A stretch of 15,269 bases of DNA from Clostridia bacterium (GCA_900767415.1 CAAFYZ010000007.1:1-15269); one strand, 5' to 3'. Counted from the first letter of the stretch, positions 1 to 7,995 are shown. The notes: generated from the sequence alone by a model not told the origin. A program made the numbers and translations.

Positions 1-1387
1 AGAGACGGTCGTTGTATGCCAAGGAAAAATAAATACGGTTGCGCTGCAGATAGACGGGACTTGTCGCGCCCCAGTTCGAGCACATTCCTCCCATGCCGCC
101 CGCAGAGCGGCGACGGAAATTCCGGATTTCCTCTCCGTGGAAGTTGCCGAGAACGCGAGAAAAACCGTCAAGTTCTTTATCGAACGCTTCGCCGAAACTC
201 CAATACCAGTTCATGCAGAGGATATCCTTCGGCAATTTTTCTCTCGCCTTCCATGTGGGAGGAATGATGCCGAGAAGTTTATTGTTGACGTTCCAACCAA
301 AATAGACGAAGTTGAGGGCGCCGCCATATCCGTTTCCGTTCCGCACGACGTTCATGATCTTGTCGCACCAGAACATGGTTTTGACACCCTTTGCGGCAAG
401 ATAATCGTGAATCTTCGTCAGATCTTCGGCAAAAATATCCGAGACGTCCACGAGGCGTTTCCGACAGCGGTCGCAGATGTTGATCGAATAGTATTCGTCG
501 TGCCCGACATTCATGACTTCGGGATGAAAAACTTCGATCACCTCGTCGAAGACATCGAAAAGAAGGTCGTAGGAGGCGGGATTCGAGGGGCAGAAGGTGT
601 CGGGATAGGGATCTTCCCCGCGCTCGGCAAGTTCGGGGTGGCGGGTCAGGAGATAGTCGCAATGCGAGGTGGAGGGGACCTCGGGAATGACACGAATCCC
701 TCTCTCCTCCGCGTAAGCAATCAGTCCTTTGACTTCTTCCTGCGTAAGATAGGAGCCGCCGCCGTTGTTCGAGTGAATGGAATTTTTCCGCCAGGGGAAA
801 GTCTCTTCCTGCAAAACCCTCGATTTCCCCGAATATTCCGACATGAAGGCACAATATTCTTCCCATCCTTCGTTGATCTCGGGGTGCTTCTTGTACTCCA
901 TGGCACCGCCGACCTCGATCATCAGGGTGTTGTGGCGGAAGTACATCATCATATCGACAAAATCGCGATAGTCTTGGATCTCCTGCCGTGCGGGCATCAT
1001 GATCTTGATCCCGCGGAAAGAATCGACCGTGCCGTCGCAGACCGTACGGTACGCAAAGTTCCCCCCGTCGTCCAAAAGGCGGAGAAAGGTCATGCAACCG
1101 TTCAACAACCCTTCCCTATCCTCGGCGAAAACGGTGACGACACCGCCTTCGCAAGTGATGGCAAAAGAGCCGTCGGCAAGGGGAATCTTCTCCCGGCGGA
1201 AGATCTCTTTCAACTCGGAGGGGATCGACATCTCCCCACGTATGTTCGTAATCTTCTCCCCCGCGGTATAAGAGGCGGCAAAGCGGCGCATCACGGGACG
1301 CACCGCCGCGGGAAGAGCGGAAAGATCGGTGTCCTCGCAAAATCCGTACGAGTGATCGCAAAGACGTGTGTAACCGGATATTTTCAT
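1..1387 (-). CDS. GH20 family beta-N-acetylhexosaminidase-like protein (3' end cut by window edge)
   Basis: The minus-strand frame is open from ATG at 1387 to base 1, giving 462 residues without a stop; the C-terminus lies outside the window. The start is supported by an AAGGAAG ribosome site about 4 bases upstream. Residues 1-120 form a non-catalytic N-terminal part, followed from about residue 124 by a strand beginning FRGIKIMMPAR that matches the first strand of the GH20 barrel. The motif VGHDEYYS places an Asp297-Glu298 pair where GH20 enzymes carry the substrate-assisted catalytic pair, preceded by His296 instead of the usual Gly. A later FWCD (Trp340-Asp342) fits the conserved sugar-stacking Trp and acid. 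GH20 enzymes release terminal GlcNAc or GalNAc from glycans. No signal peptide is visible, so it probably acts in the cytoplasm on imported oligosaccharides. Family is seen from motifs; the substrate is not known. Confidence 0.85.
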   Translation of the reverse strand, partial: MKISGYTRLCDHSYGFCEDTDLSALPAAVRPVMRRFAASYTAGEKITNIRGEMSIPSELKEIFRREKIPLADGSFAITCEGGVVTVFAEDREGLLNGCMTFLRLLDDGGNFAYRTVCDGTVDSFRGIKIMMPARQEIQDYRDFVDMMMYFRHNTLMIEVGGAMEYKKHPEINEGWEEYCAFMSEYSGKSRVLQEETFPWRKNSIHSNNGGGSYLTQEEVKGLIAYAEERGIRVIPEVPSTSHCDYLLTRHPELAERGEDPYPDTFCPSNPASYDLLFDVFDEVIEVFHPEVMNVGHDEYYSINICDRCRKRLVDVSDIFAEDLTKIHDYLAAKGVKTMFWCDKIMNVVRNGNGYGGALNFVYFGWNVNNKLLGIIPPTWKAREKLPKDILCMNWYWSFGEAFDKELDGFSRVLGNFHGEEIRNFRRRSAGGMGGMCSNWGATSPVYLQRNRIYFSLAYNDRL

Positions 1388-1454
1388 GACGTTACTTCCT
1401 TTTTTTCATTTTATTGATTGCAGGGAAAGCATAACGGAAAGTTCGGCAAAAGGT

Positions 1455-1473
1455 GCGACCTTCAAAAGGTCGG
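1455..1473 (-). promoter_or_regulatory. Small stem-loop with direct repeats upstream of the GH20 gene
   Basis: A perfect 7-bp stem (1456-1462 with 1466-1472, loop of three bases) lies about 70 bases upstream of the GH20 start. On the minus strand the octamer ACCTTTTG occurs twice here, once across the stem and once just downstream of it. No convincing -35/-10 pair was found for the GH20 gene, so this could be a leader structure or an operator of a regulated promoter. This is inference from the sequence only. Confidence 0.25.
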
Positions 1474-1480
1474 AACCGTG

Positions 1481-1529
1481 AAAAAAGGAGGACGTACCAT
1501 CCGTTAGGGATATTCCGTCCTCCTTTTTT
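1481..1529 (-). terminator. Intrinsic terminator of the secreted-protein gene
   Basis: A 14-bp perfect stem (1481-1494 with 1516-1529) starts 12 bases after the stop codon at 1541 and ends in a run of six T on the minus strand. The 21-base loop contains a further small ATCC/GGAT pairing. It separates the secreted-protein gene from the downstream GH20 gene, so the two are probably separate transcription units. The flanking T run on the plus strand is equally good, but there is no plus-strand gene to use it. Confidence 0.9.
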
Positions 1530-1540
1530 ATAAAGAAGTC

Positions 1541-3790
1541 TTAATAGTGTTCTTTGGAAAGCCAGGCGATGACACCGACGATCGTCTTCGGCGCCGCGGC
1601 ATAAGAGACATCCAGTGCGGCATCGGTCTCACGCTCAAACATCTCGTTCATGAGAGCGACATCGCTGTTATAATCCTTCACCGCCTGCGTCACGGTCGCC
1701 TCGGCTTCGGCAACGCCCGCATAGGTCTTATCCGTCAGAGCCGCAAAAGCGGTGCGTGCCTTCAGAATCAGGGCGGCACGATCGGCGAGAGCCGATGCGG
1801 TCTTCAGATCCGCCGCACACTGCAGCGCGATCTTGCTGTAACCTTCCCAGAGCGTTACCTGCGCCTCGATGGTGGAAAACGTGATATTCGCCTCCACGAC
1901 ACCGTCAATGGCCAGAAGATCGTCGGAGACGCGCAGTGCCTTCGTCTCGTCAATCAGTGCTTTTTTCTCAAGAATGGTAGCCGCATTCTTCAGTTTGTTT
2001 ACGGCTTCGATGTACTTCGCGATTGCGACCTTATCCGCCTTCAGCGTCTCGTTCATCTGACGGACCTTTTCCATGGCAAGCTCGACGGAGTTCGCAAAGC
2101 TCTCGTCTCCCGGCAGAGTGCCGCGGCGAATGTAATCCACCTCGACCAAAAGCGTCCCCTTGTCATCCTGCATCATTCCTTCGGCGGCGAGGATGCAATT
2201 GATACGGGAGTTGCGCTCGGTGGCATATACCGCACGGGAAACAAAGGAGAGGAATCTCTCGTTATATTCGATCACGCCTTCAAAATATTCCCGCCACTCG
2301 TTATAGAGTCCAAGAGCGTCGGCAATGGGATAGGTCTTCACTCCTGCCTCGTCGGTAAGGAAGAAGGTCTCATCCTCATAATAAGAAGCAACGGCACCGA
2401 CATATCCGGAATAACGGACGGCAAAGGTCGCTTCCGCATTCGCCATATCCGCGACGGCGGCAAGGAACGCTCTCGCCTTTTGATTCGCCCCGGCATTCAG
2501 TGCGACGACCTGATCGTAAACGGCGATGGCATCCGTGATGCCGGGATAGGTGTTATTGATCGTCAGATCGGCTGCCGCCTCTATCAGTGCGACGCCGTCG
2601 GCATAATTCAGTGTTGCGGGAGCGACATTCGTCATGAGGGCGATCAGCACTTCGGCATCCGTACGGATCTTCTCGACGGCGGCCGCCTCGGCACGGTAGG
2701 TCGCCAGTGCGACGGCATAATCGGAATCGTCGTCGGGGTCTGCAACGCCGGCGGCAAGAATCGCGGTATGAATCGCATTCATCTCGCCGACGAAGGCAAG
2801 ACGCTCGTCATAGGACTTCGTCGTGTCGATCTTCGCGACGGCATCCGTCAGTTGCTTCGTATAGAAGGTGACGGCAAAACGCTGATACGGAATCTTATCG
2901 CCGAGAGAAGGTCCGCCGTACAGTGCCTCGTAGGCAGGCGTGCCCTCCGTCGCGGTAAAGCCGGCGGCAATCAGGGTGTGGATCGTCGAGATCACCGCCT
3001 CGCGATCCGCGTCGGACGTATCCGCGGCGTTGTAGAGATCGACGAGAGCGACGATCGCCTTCTCGGTCTTCTGCTGTTTTTCCGTAAAGGTGCGGACGAA
3101 AGAGCCGGTATAGACTTCCGCATAATCCAACGAGAGGGTTGCGCCCGCGTTGTTCTTATTAGGAAGACGAAGGGTCACGGCGGTGACCGAAGAAAGTCCC
3201 GCAGGGGTCAGCTCACACGTCGCGACGGCTCCCGCCTCATCGGTAACGGAGAGCGAAACGCTCCTTGTCGCTTGGGTATAAAATACGGAAACGGTGTAGA
3301 AGGTTCCGGCGGTAAGCGTCAGTCCCTCGACGGTGACGGGCGTGCCTTTTTCGGCGTGCGCGTCGGTGGGGGTGCAGGTCAGCGTCTTCGTCCCTGCAAA
3401 GTCGAACGCAAGCTCAAGGCGCGCTGCCGAGTCGCCCGCAAGTTCAAACCGCAGATTGCCGGCATTCTCCCCTTCGATACGGAAACGGAAGTTCGCACCG
3501 ACGTTGCCGTCCTTGCAGTTGACGGAATAAGACACCTTCGACGTCTTACCCATCTCGATCACCGCAAGTCCGTCGCGGTAGGTCGCCACGGTCTGCAAAA
3601 GACTGAGGCGTCCCGACTCTTCCGCACTGTCGAACGTATCGACGGCGAAGGTCTTCTCCGCGTCATAATACTCCAGAATGTCCGCGATCTTCCCGTTTCC
3701 TACCTCGGCACCCGCCGCGACACAGAAACAGGAGATGAGGACAGCCGCCGTAATACACGCGATCAGAAGCTTCTTCATCATTTTTTTCAT
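1541..3790 (-). CDS. Large secreted protein: signal peptide, jelly-roll-like domain, long helical tail; function unknown
   Basis: 749 residues starting at ATG 3790. The start is set by AAGGAG spaced 7 bases upstream; the longer frame to 3841 lacks such a site and would bury the signal peptide. Residues 1-28 are a signal peptide with basic MKKMMKK, a hydrophobic core and an AGA cleavage site before Glu29. An LISC lipobox-like tetrapeptide ends at Cys21, so lipoprotein processing cannot be excluded, although the Phe and hydrophobic run after it are atypical. Residues about 48-235 are beta-rich with alternating polar and hydrophobic residues and resemble a concanavalin/laminin-G-like jelly roll. 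Residues about 240-735 are Ala-, Glu- and Asp-rich helices in loosely repeating units of about 75 residues, each with regularly spaced Tyr and Leu. No LPXTG, SLH or transmembrane anchor is visible at the C-terminus. It is likely an extracellular or surface protein, possibly glycan-binding; I do not recognise a named family. Confidence 0.8.
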   Translation of the reverse strand: MKKMMKKLLIACITAAVLISCFCVAAGAEVGNGKIADILEYYDAEKTFAVDTFDSAEESGRLSLLQTVATYRDGLAVIEMGKTSKVSYSVNCKDGNVGANFRFRIEGENAGNLRFELAGDSAARLELAFDFAGTKTLTCTPTDAHAEKGTPVTVEGLTLTAGTFYTVSVFYTQATRSVSLSVTDEAGAVATCELTPAGLSSVTAVTLRLPNKNNAGATLSLDYAEVYTGSFVRTFTEKQQKTEKAIVALVDLYNAADTSDADREAVISTIHTLIAAGFTATEGTPAYEALYGGPSLGDKIPYQRFAVTFYTKQLTDAVAKIDTTKSYDERLAFVGEMNAIHTAILAAGVADPDDDSDYAVALATYRAEAAAVEKIRTDAEVLIALMTNVAPATLNYADGVALIEAAADLTINNTYPGITDAIAVYDQVVALNAGANQKARAFLAAVADMANAEATFAVRYSGYVGAVASYYEDETFFLTDEAGVKTYPIADALGLYNEWREYFEGVIEYNERFLSFVSRAVYATERNSRINCILAAEGMMQDDKGTLLVEVDYIRRGTLPGDESFANSVELAMEKVRQMNETLKADKVAIAKYIEAVNKLKNAATILEKKALIDETKALRVSDDLLAIDGVVEANITFSTIEAQVTLWEGYSKIALQCAADLKTASALADRAALILKARTAFAALTDKTYAGVAEAEATVTQAVKDYNSDVALMNEMFERETDAALDVSYAAAPKTIVGVIAWLSKEHY

Positions 3791-3803
3791 AGCATTCTCC
3801 TTG

Positions 3804-3826
3804 TACACCCCGAAGGGGGAGTTGTA
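3804..3826 (-). promoter_or_regulatory. Leader stem-loop directly upstream of the ribosome site of the secreted-protein gene
   Basis: On the transcript, CCCC pairs with GGGG around a three-base UUC loop (3808-3818), extended by UACA/UGUA (3804-3807 with 3823-3826) across a four-base bulge. The structure ends three bases before the AAGGAG site, so it would sit between the predicted 5' end near 3837 and the start codon. It may stabilise the mRNA or control ribosome access. Seen in sequence; role is inferred. Confidence 0.4.
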
Positions 3827-3843
3827 TATGATTTCACACACAT

Positions 3844-3872
3844 ATTATAGCATTTTCTTTTGGAAAAATCAA
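3844..3872 (-). promoter_or_regulatory. Sigma-A-type promoter of the secreted-protein gene
   Basis: On the minus strand TTGATT (3872-3867) and a perfect TATAAT (3849-3844) are separated by 17 bases. The predicted start near 3837 gives a leader of about 47 bases. The near-consensus boxes suggest strong expression. Confidence 0.8.
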
Positions 3873-4018
3873 CTTGGCAATATGGCAAAAAATCCATGCA
3901 AAATTTGTACCTTTTGCACAATCGACGGCGGGCGGCGGGCGGATTGCCCGCCCGTTATCCGATAAAAATGTGCCGAAAACGGGAAAAGAAACGGGCGGGA
4001 GCGCAAAAAGAAAAAAAT

Positions 4019-4047
4019 TTCCGCGGGCGGTTGATTTTCCCGCGGAA
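4019..4047 (+). promoter_or_regulatory. Perfect 9-bp inverted repeat enclosing the -35 box of the helicase gene
   Basis: TTCCGCGGG (4019-4027) and CCCGCGGAA (4039-4047) are exact reverse complements separated by 11 bases. The -35 box (4031-4036) lies in the gap and the right arm lies in the promoter spacer. The placement is that of a repressor operator rather than a terminator, as no T run follows and it precedes the transcription start. The binding protein is unknown. Confidence 0.5.
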
Positions 4048-4059
4048 GTGTGGTATAAT
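4031..4059 (+). promoter_or_regulatory. Sigma-A-type promoter of the helicase-nuclease gene
   Basis: TTGATT (4031-4036), a 17-base spacer and perfect TATAAT (4054-4059) precede the gene, with a predicted start near 4066 and an 80-base leader. The leader contains a GTGGGG/CCCCAC pairing (4078-4083 with 4104-4109) that could fold around a 20-base loop. Confidence 0.8.
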
Positions 4060-4145
4060 TTTCAGTATGGATATATAGTGGGGTGGTTTTCGTCCGAGGG
4101 CGTCCCCACAGGAAATAAAGCGAAGCAAAACGCGGGAGGGAAAGC

Positions 4146-7100
4146 ATGGGAAAGAGCATTTACACCTATTATAAAGAGCGCCTGATCGAAATCGGCGGTA
4201 ACAATAAATGTCTGTACCTGAAAAGCATCGTCAGAAAAAGTGCCTATGACATCGGCCACATCTTCGAGGGACGGGACGGCAAGGTCGCGGAATTCGTGGA
4301 TTTTCTCTTCACCGCACGCAAGTACCCGCTGACGCTGATCGCAAACGACGAGAAGAAAGAAATTCTCGAAAACCTCGATATTCAAAGCAAACTTGACAAA
4401 AAACTCAAAGACGTCTCCGCTCTCGATCCCGAAGAACAGAAAAAAGCGACGCAGAAGAACGACAGGATCCGCAAAGAAGAAACGGCGCACGCGATGGAAG
4501 TCGAAATCGGGAAAATCAAGGAACTGAAACGGGAGATCGAAGATATCGAACGGGAAACCGGGCGGTACGAGCTGTATATCGGCTATCCCTTCGTCTTCGG
4601 CTCGATACAACAGGGACCGAAACGCACGATGATCAAAGCCCCCCTCCTTCTCTTCCCCGTCAAGATCGAACTGCCCGACGAGAACACGGCGGAAATCCGC
4701 TTCAACGAGGCGGAAAAAGTGCGCATCAACCCCGCGCTGATCTTCGCCTACGCACAGTCGAAAAAACTGAATATCGATAATCTGGAGTTGGAATTCGACG
4801 ACCTCTCCGCCTTCCGCTCGGTCAAGGCGGTCGCGGAATACCTCGCGGGATACCATATCCGCATCGACTGCTCGCACTCCAAGAACGTCTACAATTACGA
4901 CCGTTTCAAAGAGCCGGACGGCCGAGGCGGACTCTCGGTGCGCTATGCCGCCGTCCTCGCGCGCTTCCCTCTCTCCAATTCGATCTACAACGACTATTCC
5001 CTGCTCGAAAAGAAAAAACTGACCAACGATCCGATCGACGAACTGCTCACCCCGCAGAACCGGCGGGACGGTTGGTTCTTCCGTCGCAAGCCGACGAAAA
5101 AAACGCACGACGAAAACAGTTACAACGTGCGTATGCTCGACTACGCACAGTCCGAGGTGGTGCATAAGGTCGCACGCAACGGCAACATGGTCATCTACGG
5201 TCCTCCCGGCACGGGAAAATCGCAGACCATCGTCAACATCATCACCGACGCGATCTGCAAAAAGAAAAAAGTGCTCGTGGTATCGCAGAAGAAGGCGGCG
5301 CTCGACGTCGTCTACAACCGTCTCGGCACGCTGAACGAAAAGGCGATGTATCTGACGGACGAAACCAAGGAAAAGCAGTCCTTCTACGAGCGGTGTCTGC
5401 TCGCCCACCAGAAAGATCAGATCGAAAGTCTCGTCGACGTGTCGGCTCTCGAAAAAGAATACGACGAGTTGCAGGAGCGCATCGACGCGGAAGTGCATAC
5501 GCTCAAAACGATCTTCGACACGCTGAACGCGGTGCGTCCGTTCGGGCTTTCGCTCGCGCAGATGTATGCGTCGTCTTATGCGATCGCGAAAAATTCCAGC
5601 GAATACGGCATCTACACGAATATGCTGACAAACAAAAAGATCATGGCGCTCGACTATAAGACGATGAGCGACGCACTGTTTGTCATCCGTTCGAAGAATC
5701 TCGAAGTTCTCTATTACGATTATGTACAAGCCAAAGAGAAGAACCCGGTGATCGATCATATGCGGGAAGACCTCGACATTCTGACGCTGAGCGAAGTCAA
5801 GGGAAAACTCGAAGAGATTCAAAGATCCCGCAAAGGACTTTTCAACACGGCAAAACACCCCTATTATCGTCAGGTGCTGGCGTATTATTACGAGATCAAG
5901 AACGGGAAAAATCTCGACACCATCGTACACATGGCAAAGCGGATCGGAAAGATCCACGACACCGATGCGAACATCCGCGCGGCGTTCCTCAACACCGCCG
6001 CCTCCATCGAAAGTTACGTGGCGGAATACGACTGTCTGCACCGCGTGCTGACCCCGGACGGCTATCTCGCCGTCATCGACAACATTCTGCGCGGCAACAC
6101 CGCCTATATCCGCCATGTGCATGACGCCCTCGACAACTATATTTCAATGCGCGACGTGAACAAGTTGCTCGAATCGCTCGACGATACAAAACTCGGTATT
6201 CTGAATTTCGCATACGAGACGAGCAGAAGTTATCAGAATTACGAAGAGATCATCGAAAAACTTCTGATTCTGAGAATCTATCACGAAGTGCTGAGATATG
6301 AGGAAGAATGCAAGGACGATCTCGGAAAAACCGTCGATTTTGCAAACATTACTTCGCGGATTGAAAAACTGAAAGAACAACAGCTCGTCATAGCGAACAA
6401 GATCTGCTCCGGCAAAAACAGCCGTGAGTATGACACGCTCTACGAAAACGCGAAGAACAACAAGGACTTTCTGTATCAGATCTCGAAAAAGCAGAAGTAC
6501 TGGCCGATCCGCAAGACGATGGAGGTCTACAGCGATTTTGTCCTCGCTCTTTTCCCCTGCTGGCTCCTCTCTCCGGAAAACGTCTCGACCTTTCTGCCTC
6601 TGATCAAAAATCTCTTTGATATCGTCATTTTCGACGAGGCGTCGCAGGTCTTCATCGAAAGTACCATCCCGACGATCTACCGCGGCAAGAACATCGTCGT
6701 CGCGGGAGACGCAAAGCAGCTCCGTCCCTCCGCCACCTTCATGAAGCGGTATCTCGGCGGAGATCCCGACTCGCAGGACGACTATGCCGTGCAGGCGGCG
6801 CTCGAAGTGGACAGTCTGCTCGATCTCGCGGTCTCCCGTTACGAGAGCGCGAATCTGACCTATCACTACAGAAGCCGCTATCAGGAGCTGATCGCCTTCT
6901 CGAACAACGCCTTCTATTCGGGCGGTCTTCGGATCGCGCCGAACATCTCGCGCAACGTCGGCACCCGACCGATCGAACGCTACAAGGTAGCGGGAAAATG
7001 GATTGACCGCAAGAATCTGACGGAAGCCAAAAAGGTGGCGGATCTTCTCAAAGAGATCGCGAAAACACGCAAAAACCGCGAGACGATCGGCATCATCACC

Positions 7101-7904
7101 TTCAACAGCGAACAGCAGACCTGTATCGCCGATATGCTCGACCGCGAGGCGGCAAAAGATCCCGAGTTCCGCTCTTTCCTCGTGGAAGAAACGCACCGCA
7201 AGGAGAACGGAGAAGACGTCAGTCTCTTTATCAAAAACCTTGAAAACGTACAGGGCGACGAGCGGGATATTATCATCTTCTCCATCGCGTATGCGCCGAA
7301 CGAACTCGGGCGTGTGTATACGAACTTCGGCTCGCTTTCCGCCGAGGGGGGCGAAAACCGTCTGAACGTGGCGATCACGCGTGCGAAGACGAAGATTATT
7401 GTCGTCACCAGTATCGAACCCGAAGATCTGAAGGTCGATACTTCCAAGAATCTCGGTCCGAAGCTGCTCGCGAAGTACCTCATGTACGTGCGTGCGGTCG
7501 CGGCGGGCAATCAAAACGAAGTCAACGCCATCCTCTCTGAACTTCATACCGAGCCGCCGCACGCCGAAGGCGTCACCGGAATCGCATCGGTCACCGATCA
7601 GATGAAGGAGCGACTCGAAAAACTCGGCTACGTGGTGGACACCGATCTCGGAAGCAGTGCGGGCAAGATCTCTCTCGCCGTCTACAGTCCGAAAAAAGAC
7701 CGGTATCTCGTGGGAGTCGAGCTGGATCTCGACGCTTACGCGACCTCCGACTCCGTGTTGGAACGGGACGTATACCGTCCGCGCTTTCTCGAATCGCGCG
7801 GGTGGACGCTCCTCCGCGTGTGGTGCCGTGACTTCTGGCTCTCCCCGGCGAAGGTGATCCGTTCGATTGTCTCCGCTATCGAAAAGGCAGAAAAAGCAAA
7901 ATAA
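4146..7904 (+). CDS. DUF4011-type SF1 helicase with C-terminal Vsr/MTES_1575-like nuclease domain; probable defence protein
   Basis: 1252 residues; start set by GGGAGGG a few bases upstream. The N-terminus (YYKERLIEIGGNNKCLYLKS) resembles the DUF4011 entry segment. SF1 helicase motifs follow in order: Walker A GPPGTGKS (352-359, Lys358), a region of about 460 residues rich in predicted coiled coil, Walker B DEASQ (830-834), GDAKQL (854-859), YHYRSR (906-911), QGDERD (1036-1041) and NVAITRAK (1074-1081, arginine finger Arg1079). This set is that of UPF1-like SF1 enzymes, which translocate on nucleic acid using ATP. Residues about 1150-1250 align by pattern with the MTES_1575/Vsr-like restriction fold (VGVELD at 1190, RGWTLLRVW), but the expected IDLAV reads ISLAV, with Ser1176 in place of the catalytic Asp. 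Proteins with DUF4011, helicase and Vsr domains act as single-gene phage defence (known family, recalled from the literature). Defence here is inference. Confidence 0.85.
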   Translation: MGKSIYTYYKERLIEIGGNNKCLYLKSIVRKSAYDIGHIFEGRDGKVAEFVDFLFTARKYPLTLIANDEKKEILENLDIQSKLDKKLKDVSALDPEEQKKATQKNDRIRKEETAHAMEVEIGKIKELKREIEDIERETGRYELYIGYPFVFGSIQQGPKRTMIKAPLLLFPVKIELPDENTAEIRFNEAEKVRINPALIFAYAQSKKLNIDNLELEFDDLSAFRSVKAVAEYLAGYHIRIDCSHSKNVYNYDRFKEPDGRGGLSVRYAAVLARFPLSNSIYNDYSLLEKKKLTNDPIDELLTPQNRRDGWFFRRKPTKKTHDENSYNVRMLDYAQSEVVHKVARNGNMVIYGPPGTGKSQTIVNIITDAICKKKKVLVVSQKKAALDVVYNRLGTLNEKAMYLTDETKEKQSFYERCLLAHQKDQIESLVDVSALEKEYDELQERIDAEVHTLKTIFDTLNAVRPFGLSLAQMYASSYAIAKNSSEYGIYTNMLTNKKIMALDYKTMSDALFVIRSKNLEVLYYDYVQAKEKNPVIDHMREDLDILTLSEVKGKLEEIQRSRKGLFNTAKHPYYRQVLAYYYEIKNGKNLDTIVHMAKRIGKIHDTDANIRAAFLNTAASIESYVAEYDCLHRVLTPDGYLAVIDNILRGNTAYIRHVHDALDNYISMRDVNKLLESLDDTKLGILNFAYETSRSYQNYEEIIEKLLILRIYHEVLRYEEECKDDLGKTVDFANITSRIEKLKEQQLVIANKICSGKNSREYDTLYENAKNNKDFLYQISKKQKYWPIRKTMEVYSDFVLALFPCWLLSPENVSTFLPLIKNLFDIVIFDEASQVFIESTIPTIYRGKNIVVAGDAKQLRPSATFMKRYLGGDPDSQDDYAVQAALEVDSLLDLAVSRYESANLTYHYRSRYQELIAFSNNAFYSGGLRIAPNISRNVGTRPIERYKVAGKWIDRKNLTEAKKVADLLKEIAKTRKNRETIGIITFNSEQQTCIADMLDREAAKDPEFRSFLVEETHRKENGEDVSLFIKNLENVQGDERDIIIFSIAYAPNELGRVYTNFGSLSAEGGENRLNVAITRAKTKIIVVTSIEPEDLKVDTSKNLGPKLLAKYLMYVRAVAAGNQNEVNAILSELHTEPPHAEGVTGIASVTDQMKERLEKLGYVVDTDLGSSAGKISLAVYSPKKDRYLVGVELDLDAYATSDSVLERDVYRPRFLESRGWTLLRVWCRDFWLSPAKVIRSIVSAIEKAEKAK

Positions 7905-7911
7905 GGTTTAC

Positions 7912-7957
7912 AAAAAGCCGCCATGTCTTTCTTTCGAGAAAGCATGGCGGCTTTTTT
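7912..7957. terminator. Bidirectional intrinsic terminator between helicase and SLOG genes
   Basis: AAAAAGCCGCCATG (7912-7925) pairs with CATGGCGGCTTTTT (7943-7956), and a further CTTTC/GAAAG pairing inside extends the stem past a single bulged T. It is followed by T runs in both orientations. It begins 7 bases after the helicase stop and lies 39 bases past the SLOG-gene stop at 7996, so it ends both convergent transcripts. Confidence 0.93.
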
Positions 7958-7995
7958 GACGAAAAAAACAAAAACAGAATTTCCGCTTTTCGTTT

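Larger units (their letters stand above)
3791..4145. other. 355-base divergent intergenic region
   Basis: This region lies between the divergent secreted-protein and helicase genes. It holds the leader and promoter of the former (3795-3872), a GC-rich 7-bp hairpin at 3934-3952 (GGCGGGC/GCCCGCC, no T run), and the promoter, inverted repeat and 80-base leader of the helicase gene (4019-4145). Bases 3873-3933 show nothing recognisable. No small gene with a ribosome site was seen. Confidence 0.7.

Noticed and set aside
137..1417. 426-codon plus-strand frame opposite the GH20 gene
   Set aside because: Shadow in register with the GH20 codons; the minus frame carries the GH20 catalytic pair.
1547..3850. 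767-codon plus-strand open frame opposite the secreted-protein gene
   Set aside because: It shares triplet boundaries with the real gene and is open only because TTA, CTA and TCA are absent there. Its product is Arg/Gly/Ile-rich with no domain, and it has no promoter or ribosome site. The minus frame has a signal peptide, ribosome site, promoter and terminator.
3934..3952. GC-rich hairpin as a terminator
   Set aside because: It has no T run on either strand and lies between two divergent promoters with no gene reading into it.
4062..6122. 686-codon minus-strand frame opposite the helicase
   Set aside because: In register with the helicase codons and a codon-bias artefact. The product is low-complexity Arg/Phe/Val/Asp, while the plus frame has all the SF1 motifs.
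6144..7562. 472-codon minus-strand frame opposite the helicase
   Set aside because: Same register artefact as above; no motif or ribosome site.
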